The notes below the pieces were generated by a model. The model was not told the DNA's origin, made no database searches, and saw only the letters and a list, made by a program, of their open reading frames with translations. Positions 31,341 through 42,271 of a stretch of DNA of 64,000 bases are shown piece after piece. This DNA is from Favolaschia claudopus (taxonomy: Eukaryota; Basidiomycota; Agaricomycetes; Agaricales; Mycenaceae). The translations under genes and the position numbers were made by a program. Where the stretch lies: positions 558,001 through 622,000 of the forward strand of contig JAWWNJ010000003.1 of assembly GCA_037176885.1 (NCBI GenBank), in the 5' to 3' direction. Position 1 is the first letter of the stretch. Each line of letters opens with the position of its first letter.

Positions 31341-32766
31341 ATAGTGTTGCATAATTAGGCTCAATTCATCCGAAAAATGCACCACCTTCAATGAAAAAAC
31401 ACACACCTCCGCAATTGAATTCACACAGGTATTTCCGCATACTAAAAAATGACACACCCTCCAAAGTCGCCCAAAAAACACGCAGGTCCCATTGCTGATC
31501 ACAAACTCTGCCATACATCAGGCATGATGGCCGTTGACTGCCGCTTGCCGAGCCTGATGTGGGCTGAGTTCTCGGATGTTTGAATTTTAAGATTGCACTG
31601 TTATAAGTAAGAAGATCACAGTGACAGAGACAGCATATCTGCGCTGTATCAACCCAACATGAACAATATTGCGCATAAATTCAGGACCCCTGGCAATCAC
31701 CTATGATGCCTGCCCGCAAAATTTTCGATTCGGATAAAACATGCCCCAAAATCGCGCCGACCCTACCCGGATTCGGATAAGAATTCAAGTTTTCCGCGGC
31801 CAAGGCTGGCCGAAAATTCGGATAAAACATGGGGGTTGCCGACCAGGCCTGGCCGAGGTCCGGATAGCCTTGACTAACAGCTCGCCGACAGCTTTGGCGG
31901 CTGTCTCCGCAACCGTCTCCCAGTGCAATCAGCAGAAATTCGGGCCAAATCAACGCGACCTCACGGCCGAACCACGAAAATAGATGATTATTACCTGTTT
32001 CCGGCGAGTTTCCGCCGGCATCTGCGCTGGCTGGAAAGATTTTGGGTCTCATGAACGATATCCGGGCTCAAAGGGCGTCTATTTTATCGCTGGGAACCGA
32101 GGGAACGTCGGCAGGTCATCCGAACTACGGGAAGAAAATTTTGATATTTTCTTGATTTTAGCTGATTTTCTTAGGCCTGGTCAATCGTCCGGATAAAACG
32201 TCGACCTGGAGGAGGCCTGGTTCAAATTCGGATGAAATTTGCCCGATTTGGGGTCCGGATGAGATGTCCCAAATTCAAGATTTTCTCGGGCAGGCATCAT
32301 AGGTGATTGCCAGGGGTCCTATAAATTCTCCCTCCAGATTCATGCCGAATCGAGGCATCAATGAATGTGGTCTACCGACCGACCAAGTTGAAAGGAGTTA
32401 ATAGTATACATGCTATTTATTACCTGAATATGGGGGAGAAGGCCAGACTTTCTAGATGCTTAGTTAGCCTCAAATCCATGCTCCTAGTATTGGGAGTACA
32501 CTAAGACCGAAGCAAAATCTAATGTAACATGTCGAAAATGATACCATCAATCTTGCTGGATCGCAAAATGTTCGCCAGTAGTTGTCTTTGTGCACTTGGT
32601 CGCGGCTGTGAAACTCTGCCAAAGAGCATATAGTTGTGCAATTTGCGGAGTTACCAAGGTGTGTTTTTTTTTCTTAGACTCACGAGCTGTGCATTTTTTG
32701 TCTGATTTTTGCTGAACCTGTGTAACATTTTGGCAGGTTGTGCGCGAAACAATTATGCAACACTAT
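31341..32766. mobile_element. TA-flanked element with CACACCT subterminal repeats
   Basis: Ends ATAGTGTTGCATAATT are exactly inverted, with TA at 31339-31340 and 32767-32768. Near both ends are recurring short motifs of the type AAAAACACACCT and CACAGGT. A hAT MITE (31683-32320) is nested inside. No transposase frame. Confidence 0.7.
31683..32320. mobile_element. hAT-type MITE (AGGACCCC family), copy 1
   Basis: 638 bp with inverted ends of about 34 bp starting AGGACCCCTGGCAATCACCT, flanked by the 8 bp duplication ATAAATTC (31675-31682 and 32321-32328). The interior repeats T(T/C)CGGAT(A/G)A many times. Same family as 51089-51719. Confidence 0.9.
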
Positions 32767-33178
32767 TACAGCCATACGCGAGCGCAGCGAGCCGGCCCTG
32801 CCGAAGGCGGGGTGCTTAAGCTTGTATCTACTACAACGGAGGAAAAGAGGCACATGCATTGTATCCTCTGTTGCCTCTGATATCAAACACAGCCAAAGTT
32901 GATCGTCCCAAATAGGAAGGACTGCCGGTGAAGCCCGGAAAGAGAGGTTGCCCGGGATATTTTGAGTAGAAACAGCGGTAACAGTGATTTGTAGGTGAAT
33001 CTGAGCTCCCGGGACCGAGATTCCACCCCGAAAAAATAATCAATTATTTTTTTTTCTGACCCTCCCGGGTCGAACCACCCTCCCTGCCCTAGGTCTCGGC
33101 TTGACGGGCCGGCACACCCTTGCTTCAGTCCGTACATGCAATGTACTGAATTACATACTACATAGTACAGAGCAAGTA

Positions 33179-33724
33179 TGGTTGCGGACCGAACTTCGTG
33201 ACAAGTCGCAGTCCCAATTTGATAATTGATACTGTCACGTCAGTTTTCATTGAGACATCCTGGGATTGTGTAAATAGCATTGCAAGAAGGTAATCTACAA
33301 ATGTACTGGAGCAAAACTTCGAAAAATCGGTTTTCCGTGTTTTGCACGGCAATTTCGCGCTTTTGATTGCGGATCACTCGGACCGGTGGCTGTGCAGCAG
33401 CATCAATGTCGCCTGGCCATTGCCGATTTCTTGGTTAGGATATTTCACTTTCACTGTGGGGTCCGGAAGAAGGAGTCCGGGGTTGCAGAGGCAGAATGGC
33501 AGAGAAAGACTTGATTACCTGCCTCAAACTCGCGAGTTTAGTACATACAATTTTGGTTTTTCGCTGTTCAAATTTCGCGTTTTGTAACCCTAAGTTAGGA
33601 CTACCTCCGATTCCTCTGAAATAAAAATTTCACCTATAAACCATACCCTAGTTCCTGCTAAATCTCGAATCCCGAAGGATTTTGAGCAAAATTGGGACTG
33701 GTCATGAAGTTTTGGCCGCAACCA
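33179..33724. mobile_element. TA-flanked MITE (TGGTTGCGG ends)
   Basis: Inverted ends TGGTTGCGG...CCGCAACCA extend imperfectly for about 45 bp, with TA on both sides (33177-33178, 33725-33726). The right part (about 33590-33690), read in reverse, matches repeats at 8629-8715 and 39630-40305. Confidence 0.7.
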
Positions 33725-34299
33725 TACACTCGCTGATCTATTCTAAGTACTCATGCAACTGCTGAAAAGGGTGATTGATCCCGTCGCCGGGAATCTATGC
33801 GTAGCAAATATTCGTATTCCCCACGGGCTCAAGAAATTGAAATTCAGTGAGAATATCCTGTATATTGAATCCATAAGTATTGAGTTTTAAACCCAAAGCC
33901 TCTCTCCATTCTGAGCATCTGACACACTGTGGTTTCATTTGGCTTCAACAGGAAAGGTGATCGAAATGCTGTTCCGTTATGTTTTCTTCCTTCCCTCAAA
34001 GTCAGCAGAAGGTATGTGATGGCTGCCACTTGTGCAATGTAGCAGGTCAGGATTCTAAGGCCTCGCACGCCCAATGCACCGCAAACTGACAGTCCTCGTA
34101 AAACTCGCGGGAATACGTAGCTTCCCATTTGCCATCGGGCCATGGATTCCACTTGCGCGGAACGTTAGAAGGAGGATTTGGAGGCAGACGCTCGTCAACA
34201 TCCTCCCAATCCGAAGATTCATCCCCGCTTGGCTGTTGATAAGATTCATTGTCTCGCGGAGGTTTGGATGATTTCGTTCGAGTGTGATGGGAGTGTGGT

Positions 34300-34774
34300 C
34301 TAGTGTGGTTCTGATGATTTTGGTTTAGGATTCAATGGCCTTGAAGCTGGAACTGGATGTTCGAGCGATTCAGACGAATTGTTCGGCGACTGACGCCGGC
34401 GCATACGCTTCCGCGATGATGTAACACCGTCGGAAGGTTGAGAGGTGGGTTTGAATTGGACTTGGGTACGGGTACGATTGCCGTTATGAGGAGTATCGAG
34501 TTTTTTTGCAAAGGGATTGAACGTATAGGACCGGCCCTGTTTTACTGCTGATGAGTATTGAGGACACCTGTGGAGGGAAAATATTGGAAAACGTACCGTG
34601 TTCCGAATGCCCCAAAATCCTCTCCGTATCCATTCTCCCGTTGACTTCTGACCGAACAGCTGTTGCGCGCAATTCAGAGGCATCGACTGTGCATGAATGA
34701 GTTAATAGCACCGCTCCCCGCGGCATCACCACCGCATCTAACATACTCTCAACAGTCTCCGAAACGGTGTCCAA
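34300..34774 (-). CDS. Possible exon(s) of an unrecognised gene
   Basis: Two overlapping minus-strand frames (34774-34484 and 34683-34300) have coding-like composition. The second ends in a Ser/Pro-rich tail with a basic SSRKRMRRR cluster that could be a nuclear signal. An intron around 34570-34600 (GTACGT...CCACAG) is suggested, but no splice choice gives one clean frame. Unknown family; it may be a pseudogene. Confidence 0.25.
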
Positions 34775-34974
34775 CGATCACGACTTTGTGGATTGCGCTC
34801 GCCGACTCAGTCTGCATATAGAGGAGGCGGGAGAGAGCCCAGCCCCATGGGCTCCCCGGCGCAATGGGGAATCCTCCAGCGGTACACCCCATTGGCCCAA
34901 AAATATACTTACTATGTACTACGTACACGCCAACCTTGTAGTGATAAAGTAAATGTACAGTTTTGGACGTGAAT

Positions 34975-35533
34975 GGAGTTGAAATATACGTAGAATGGGG
35001 CTTCAAACAAGTGCATTATAAACCTTCTCGGAAGCATCAAGATTGAGCAGAAGAAATATATGTAAAAGGAAAAGGAAAATTTGAAAACATAGCGGATGGG
35101 TGGCTGGGCCAAGAAGAAACCAGGGGCTTGAGGACAGCGAGCGCAGGCAGGGAGAGACGGGCGGGGTCGACATGAGAGTCAAGAGAGAGAGACTCCGATC
35201 GTCGATCACCGCTGATCCACAAACCCTATTCTCTCGAACACTCGTGCCTCGTGGACGTGAGAATGTCAAAATCTGGTTCATTCACTATCCATACAAGCCT
35301 ACTAATAGGTGTGTTCTCCTCTAACACATTACAGCTCAGGCATACAAGAAGATGAGATAGATGGTTGTTATGTCTTGAGGTACCGAGTCACCCGCCGCAG
35401 AGGCGCCGCACGACCGCCGCGCCAACTCGACGCGGCGAAATAATTTTGCCCGCGCAAAAGCGTCCCTCTTTGGTCCCTCCTGTGCTCAGAAACGAGAGGG
35501 AACAGCGACACCATCATTTTTTGTGACGACTTG
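34975..35533. other. No gene recognised
   Basis: Short ORFs without domains. Confidence 0.5.
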
Positions 35534-35974
35534 CTACACATTGTAACGATACCAAACACGGTCGATGGTGAGACCCGGCGTGGCATCATATCCAATGATG
35601 AACCTGGCTACGCCATTGGCACTCCCACTGAACTCAATTTCAACGGGTGAAACAACTTCGAGGGGGTTCTCTAGTTGGCCGGGGATAGTGCGTGCCTTCA
35701 CATTGAGCTTTTTCCAAAAGACTTCGGTTACTGCAATGCATGACCTACGATTTCACCGACCGCGCAGCCTTCAATATCTGCCAACGGAAACATGCGCATC
35801 TGACCAGCCTTGAGGTCGCCAATCTCACGAACGACTCCGTTCCTGACCTCTGCTTGAATGAGGCAGTCGAAGGTTAGGTTGCTCTTGATGTGCAGCGCGT
35901 TTGCCTGCTGTCATCAGAGACTGTTTTTCTTTCAAGGTGAGCTGGCTCTTCCTGACCTTAACACGCGCAGCCAT
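35534..35974 (-). pseudogene. Small gene of unknown family, one frame break
   Basis: Starts at ATG 35974 with a six-codon exon, followed by a GTCAGG donor and an intron of about 50 bp. A coding-like exon runs to about 35738 (INLTF-like beta-rich start, then GDLKAGQMRMFPLADIEG). A frame change near 35738 (CATTGCAGTAACC) leads into a second coding-like stretch ending in IDRVWYRYNV and a TAG stop at 35534. Total about 120 residues, beta-rich, with no signal peptide. I do not recognise the family. The break may be a real deletion or a missed very short intron. Confidence 0.45.
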
Positions 35975-35999
35975 TTCAAGGTTGATTTATGCTATCGGC

Positions 36000-37240
36000 A
36001 ATGGGGGCTTGCTTCTAGTTGTAAACTCAGAAATCATTCCATTACGCTTACTTATAGTGTACTCCAGATTTGGGATCGGAGTATCTGTCGGAATAGCTTA
36101 CCATGGATTTCCGAGATACGACCAAGGAATCGACGTATATTTGGCTCCCTTCGCCCACAGAGCGCTGCTTTGCACCGGTGTTAGCCTTCCTCCGACGCCT
36201 TCTCTCGCGTGATTCGGCCCATATACAAGGCTTGATTTGAATACATAAAAAAAAAACCAGACGCATAAGCAAACCCCCCGTCACCTGTGAAGCTGCAACA
36301 CATACCTTTCCATGGACAAATTAAGCTCTTTGTGGTCCAGTAAAGATTCCGTACGTGCCGAAGATGTCAGGAAACAAAGCAATCGAATCCCGAGCCTCTG
36401 GTATCTGGGCCGTGATAGCATTTAGAAGAAGAATATAAGAGGAAGTCTGCCCTAATCTGCCGTCTCCGCTGCCATCGTGAGATCAGATGCGGAGATGTGT
36501 GAGTGAAACGGAGCTCTAGAAAGGCCAGACACCTGCCGCCTGGTCGCCTGCGAGAACCATACTCTAAGCCAACTCTAAGCCTGCATGGTCTGCTTCGCAA
36601 GTGCACCGTTCTGCCACAGAAGCCAGCGGTAGCTACGTGCATTCTGGGACTGCATGGTGCTTTGTGGGAATGGAGAGACGGACCGAGCGGGAAGAGAACT
36701 CACATGGTCATCATCTTGCCCTGGCAGAAGGACTCAAGGAAGCACAGCGACATCCGGCTAATCGGGGCTAGGGATTGGTAAGTTAGAGAGGTTGGAAGAC
36801 GCTTCGTGCAAGTTAGCGAGCAGTGGTGAGCACCATGGATCTGGCTACGGTGAAGTGCTGTGCGATCAAAATGCTCGAATAATTATAAAACTCTTCAGCG
36901 CTGACCATCGATGGCACCCACCCCGCGGGCCGCAAATCCCAGACCTTACCTGAGCTAGGATAGGAGACAATACCCAAGTCACAAAGGGAAACACGGCAAG
37001 AGGTGTTGTCCCCGGTATATGTCGCTGGGTTTTTGCCTAAAAGATCACCCAAAAAACCACACCAAAGAGTCTGAACACGTGGCTCGAGAGCTAGCGCCGG
37101 CGTGGTAGTCTCAGTCTGCAAGGATTGTGATATTGTTGGGCTCCGCCGCTTCGAAGTGTGCAACACACTCCATCAAGTCGTTAAAAGCCATCGGAAATTT
37201 GCCTCTCTTGGGGTCAAGACCATTCAAAAGGAACACTGTG
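36000..37240. other. No gene recognised
   Basis: Many short ORFs on both strands, the longest 117 codons (36813-37166, minus), none with a domain or convincing splice structure. Confidence 0.4.
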
Positions 37241-37244
37241 CCCA

Positions 37245-37410
37245 GGCAAGGTCTTGAATTTCATGATGTTGGTCATGACCTAAAGTCAGGAAAATCATGA
37301 CAGTTTAGTTTGAAATTCATGTTGGTTCATCATGAATTCATGACGAAACATTAGGATTGGGGTCATGAAATTCCTAACAAGTTTGGGCCTCTTCCTGACG
37401 TTTTTTCATG
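37245..37410. repeat. CATGA-rich repeat, copy 1
   Basis: Dense T(C)ATGA/AAATTCATGATG palindromic motifs; resembles 39040-39165, including (A)GGATTGGGGTCATGAAATTCC versus a near-identical ending there. A further stretch at 37760-37935 has the same motifs. Confidence 0.6.
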
Positions 37411-37489
37411 ACGGTTTGTCAGGAATTTCAAAGGGAAACATGAGGAAAATTAGATGGAACGAAGCAAAAGAATATGGAATAATCATTCA

Positions 37490-37566
37490 GGGAATTGAAC
37501 CGGCGACCACGTGGCCTACATCGTTAGCCGCATGCCTTACTCCAAGTAGGCCAAGAGGGCTTTGCA
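37490..37566 (-). other. tRNA-like sequence
   Basis: Minus strand: a D-arm-like GGCCTACTTGGAGTAAGGC and a T-arm-like GCCGGTTCAATTCCC at normal spacing. The anticodon stem does not pair and the acceptor ends do not match. Probably a decayed tRNA or SINE head. Confidence 0.35.
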
Positions 37567-37759
37567 GGAAATGTTCTGTTACACCATACATGTAGCAACG
37601 CATATGTATCCCACCCTTCTCATACCGATTACATCCCCTCTCGGGTCGCAATCTTGCCGCAATTTTCAAACTCAGTAAAGAGCGACAGAGTAGGCATATC
37701 AGTGACATAAATATTCACTCAATACATCTTGTAGACTTGTATATCAAGGATGTGGACTT

Positions 37760-37935
37760 TGCAAAATTCAGCTGGATTTTTCATGATGAATTTCATGATG
37801 TTCTGCCATGAATTCATGTCCTCATAAAATGGCTTTTGGGCCGTCATGAAAGCCATCTTGAAATTCATGATGTGCTTCATGACAAAACATCATGAAATTT
37901 GAAATTCATGACGATTAGTTTTGAAATGCTTGACG
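37760..37935. repeat. CATGA-rich repeat, copy 2
   Basis: Repeated AATTTCATGATG, CATGACAAAACATCATG and related palindromes. Confidence 0.55.
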
Positions 37936-38206
37936 GATCCTTCGCACAGTGGATGGTTTTGGAGATTGACCTAGAACGCCTTCCGCATCGCAAATAAGGC
38001 TTCACGGAATCCTCGGACGGCACGTCACATCGAAAGGTTAACTGGGAATCCCGCAGTCTCTCTGCAATGGTGCCAACTTATGCCCCTGGTGTTGACGACA
38101 CTGATGCTAGTACATGGAAACCTCGGACCCGATTCCTGGAGGTCGCACCTGCACTCAGCCATACAGCCGAAGCTCAAGCCGCTTGAATCACTTTTCCGAC
38201 GTTGTA

Positions 38207-38650
38207 TAAGGTACACCCCATCCACCCTCGACGAACATCAACATGATATTTCCTTTTTCGGCGGGTTTCAGTAAAACCTATCCGTTCCATACCTTGTAGC
38301 TCGAATTTAAGAAATCCCCTCGACCAGATCCTTCATTTTGATGTTAAGAACATTTGACTCCCTGGACTCATAAAGATTCCATGAGTTTCTGAGGCAGAGT
38401 TATCGATTCAAGCTCAGCTGTCTGAAACTTGCTCTCACGGCTGATGAGACATCACAAAACTTGTTTCGGGAACTCCTTTTCGCACAGAACACGTAGAGCT
38501 CTAAACTTTTGTCTACATACACTTGAATACATTTAGAACAATCTGGTCGAGGGGTTTTAGCCGTTTCTTCCTGGTTGTCGCAATATAAGGGGGTTCGCCG
38601 CAAATAGAAAGACCACGTGATGTTCGTCGAGGGTGGATGGGGTGTACCTT
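38207..38650. mobile_element. MITE with ~55 bp imperfect TIRs
   Basis: Outer ends AAGGTACACCCCATCCACCC and its complement; the inverted match continues through CTCGACGAACATCA and more weakly to GGCGG. A second inverted pair (CCCCTCGACCAGAT) lies further in. Flanks are TA-containing, but no exact duplication was established. Confidence 0.75.
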
Positions 38651-39035
38651 AGAAAATTTTAAGATTGAATACCGCTTGGGCGAGCGACGACAGGGTATTC
38701 TCCAGCTTCTGACCAATATCCCTCTCGGTGAAGGCCAACAAGTGTTTTAGCGAGCTGGGGAGCAGTCTCTTTGTACCAGGAATAAAGAAGCAGATAGGAT
38801 CGAGCAATCTCCCAGCGCATCGAGCGATCCAGAATAGAAGTTTTGGCATCGTTGATTACGACTCTTCCAAGTGAGAGAACTGCACCATGCTGCGTCCACC
38901 GGCTACCGGAGCCACATTGTGGAACGAAGGACATGTAGTCATTAGAGGGTTTGCGATGAGCCATTGGAGGCTAACTATTTCCCGATTAGGGAACTTTGAT
39001 GGCCCAAACATTGATGTCGAGTTACTGCGCAGAGG
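38651..39035. other. No gene recognised
   Basis: A 101-codon minus-strand ORF (38659-38964) begins in the MITE edge and has no domain. Confidence 0.4.
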
Positions 39036-39039
39036 GAAG

Positions 39040-39165
39040 GTTTTGAAATTCATGATGTTGTTCAGGACCTTGGGTTAGGTATTTCGTCGTCATTTGTGTT
39101 GAATTTCATGATCTTTCGTCGGATTTCATGACGAAACGTTACGATCCGGGGTCCTGAAATTCCTA
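39040..39165. repeat. CATGA-rich repeat, copy 3
   Basis: Similar in order and spacing to 37245-37410 (TTGAAATTCATGATGTTG start, TCCTGAAATTCCTAA end). Confidence 0.6.
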
Positions 39166-39547
39166 AAGACGAGTATATACCAACTATATACTAGAAACGA
39201 AAACGAAAACGACTATATATAGAATGACCGATAGATGGCCGGCGGTGCCCGCCGGCAGCAGGTTCAGAAACGAAAATGAAGCAGTTGGCACCAAGTCGGC
39301 ACGGAACAAGTTCATGTCAAGGGTTACGGTCACGTTGAATTCATGACCGACTTATATGATAATTCAATTGAAGATAGAATTCAATTGTCAGATCTCAGAG
39401 TCTATGGGACTACATTTGTAGGTACAAAACTACTTATGCATTCAAGACACGCACAAGTGAATTGGAGAGAGTCCGGTTGATGATGATATCACGCCTGCAA
39501 GTGGAGTATTACCGTGATATGTGACGTAGACCACCGCACTATGTTAA

Positions 39548-39617
39548 AGGTTCCTTAGCATAGTGGTTATAGTGTCATTTTATTACTTAGTCGCGCGGGT
39601 TCGAACCGCGAAGTAAA
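39548..39617 (+). other. tRNA-like sequence with perfect T-arm
   Basis: A-box-like TAGCATAGTGGTTA and a perfect T-arm CGCGGGTTCGAACCGCG at tRNA spacing. The acceptor and anticodon stems do not pair. It resembles 30005-30100. Confidence 0.4.
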
Positions 39618-39692
39618 CTTCATATCAAGCCGGAATTTTGCCCAAAATTCTTTGAAACTTGAGATTTAGCAGGACCTTGGGGTGGGTTTATA

Positions 39693-40250
39693 CAGTGCCA
39701 AGCATCACATCACGGTTCCTTTTTTGGCAGGGAACGGCATCAAAAGTTAAACTCGATACTACATTATGCCGTCATCACCATTCGACTTCGAAACAGTGTA
39801 GAACGTCTATATGGATGTGTAGCAACTTATCTTGTGCTTTGCAAGGCAATTGAACAAGTTTTTGTGTTTTCACCTCCGAAAAAGTGAAACAAACCCTAAT
39901 GATGGTTGATGCCATCATCAAATTGCCATATCGGTTAGGGATAAGATCACGTGCTTCTCGGACTTTGCCGCGCCAGCCTTGGGCGGATCACCCAGGTAAG
40001 TCGGCTACCACTTTTTCTTGGTTTCTGCGACAACTGAACACATCTGGCCTCAATCCATCCAAAATCAAAGCCAAAATGATGATTTTACTTTTTTCAGACC
40101 CGAAAAAAGTGAAACACCGTGGGAAAAAGGGAGTTCTCGACGCCAAACGCATTCTTTTGGTCGGTTTCCTTCCTCAGAAAATCCCAAATAAATTACAAAA
40201 ATTTTCTTCCGCCCGAAAAAGCAGTGTTGGAGAAGTGGCGCTTGGCACTG
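39693..40250 (+). mobile_element. Tc1/mariner-type MITE (CAGTGCCAAGC family), copy 2
   Basis: 558 bp, ends CAGTGCCAAGC/GCTTGGCACTG, TA on both sides (39691-39692, 40251-40252). Highly similar to 10077-10646 in inverse orientation. It splits a dispersed repeat whose unsplit form is at 8629-8715. Confidence 0.9.
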
Positions 40251-40685
40251 TAGGCAAAATTCGCATTTTAGAGCAAACGAAGTAATCCTAGTCTAGGGTT
40301 AGGCTCGTGACCAGCCTGCATACAATTTGCAAATTTTTGAGGGAGGACGGACAGGCTGGTACTATTCGGGAGCTGTCAAAGGGCGGGGCCGGAGTTTGAA
40401 TTTTGCCGGCGGCATCAGCTTTCCCAGGTGACTGTCGTGACGGTCACACACTGGCTTTTCGTCTTCCTCGACGCTCGACGCGTCTTTCTTGCCTTCCTCG
40501 CCGCTTTCTTGTCTCAAAACCACTATAGGTCGACTCTACTCCTTTCTTGACGCGCTCTGGAGACTTTTGGCGCCGTATAACCGCGTTCTTGCTGTGAATT
40601 CCAACTCGCGCCGCCATTCTGAGCGTCACTTTTTTCTCTGGTATTCTGTGGATTTTGGACACAAGGTCTGTCATTCTAAGTGAAA

Positions 40686-41938
40686 ATGGCTTCTAAAACT
40701 CGAACGCATGCCTCTGACGGCCGAGTGGAATCCAAATCAGCTTCGTTTCTTTGCATTCTTTCGTCAACTCCCGGATCTGTGTTCCACGACTCGCGTTCCG
40801 GTTTCAATGGCCCAGCTCCCAACCGACCGACCCCTCTCAACTACCTCTACCGCTTTCTCAATTTGCTCTCAATGCATTTCGTGACCAGTTTGACTGCCTC
40901 CGAACGCTTCATCGCCATCCAAGCCTTTTTGTGTCTTGATTTTGCATCCCACGGAACGAAAGCACCAAGAGAAGTCCAAATTCGAAGTGTGATCGCGGTT
41001 AAGCAGGGGAAGGATCTCCTCGTACGCTCCGGAACTGGCAGCGGCAAGACAATCGCCATGATATTACCCATTCTGATGCTTCGTAAAGATGCTGTTGCCA
41101 TTACTATCGCGCCTCTGCGTCTCATACAGGATCTTCATGTGTGTTATTTCTAGATCGCATTCCTAGCTGACCGCTGCCATTCAGGTTTCTGAATTCACAA
41201 AATACGGAATACCTTCTCTCGCAATCAATTCATATACTCCGAATACTCCCGAATTATGGAAGGTATGTTCCATTGTATGTTGCTGTCCTGTGGTACTCTC
41301 AGCTGCCCTTCTACCCGCAGTCTATTAAAGAGCATACGACTTTTCGGCATTATTCGATTTCTCCGGAACAGTGCGGCGAGTATCGAGGGCATATACCAAA
41401 GTTTGCGAAGCTGTTGCATGATCCGAAATGGGCGAACAAGATCGGTCTACTGCAAATTGACGAAGCACATTTTATTGTCACAGCTGGGCAAGATAGAGGC
41501 GACGAAGGGGCTTTTCGGCCTGCATTCTCTAGCCTATGGGAGCGGCTGCGCGTTCACCTCCCTTCGAAAACACCTTGCACTGCGTTTTCAGCGTCTCTAC
41601 CGCAGCGCTACATGTACATCGTAATGAAGACGCTCAGGATGGACCCCGCAAACACCGTCAAAGTTCTCTTGACAACGAATCGCCCAAACTTGGTGTACGC
41701 TACGATTCCGATGAAAGGCTCAATCAAAAATCTCGATAACCTGGAATTCCTTGCTCCTCAGCCTTTCCCCCCGAATCATCGACTGCCTCCCTGCATCGTA
41801 TTCATTGACGACAAAAATCATGCGGCGAAAACTGAACGTTATCTCAACTCACGTCTCCCGGCTGATCTCGCTGCTAGTCGTCCGTTCCGAAAATATCATT
41901 GCCGTGGGAACAACTTGCCAAACGCGATGATTATATAA
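40686..41938 (+). pseudogene. RecQ-like DEAH-box DNA helicase, C-terminally truncated
   Basis: Three exons: 40686-41138, 41185-41262 and 41321-41938, with introns GTGTGT...TTCAG and GTATGT...CGCAG. Motif I is RSGTGSGKT (Walker A, about residue 120), motif Ia is APLRLIQDL, motif II is IDEAH, and a motif III-like TAFSASLP follows. The N-terminal ~90 residues are Ser/Pro-rich. The second RecA-like domain starts (CIVFIDDKNHA) but stops at 41938 after about 380 residues, before motifs IV-VI, so the protein cannot be a working helicase. The TA-flanked element begins 186 bp later. The family is expanded in mushrooms and often linked to repeats. Confidence 0.75.
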
Positions 41939-42271
41939 TAAGGCGACCCTCCTATGACCTGCCACGCGGTAAATTCCAGACTAACATTTTTCCGACATGT
42001 ATACATTCTTCACCACATGTCGCACCACCTCAAAGTCATCGCTCTGTGTCAAGACCCCTGCAAACTGAAAAAAGCTGTGGAAATTGAAATCATCACAATT
42101 CTTCAAACGCTGCTGACATCCTATGTCGCAAATTTATTTATTTTGTTACCGGGCCCGACAGCCCGATAGGGCCCGATAACAGCCCGACAGCGCCCGATCA
42201 GGACGCTATCGGGAGGCCATCGGGTAACGATAGGGTACTGTCAGGTTGCTTACAAGAGCTTGTAATCAATT

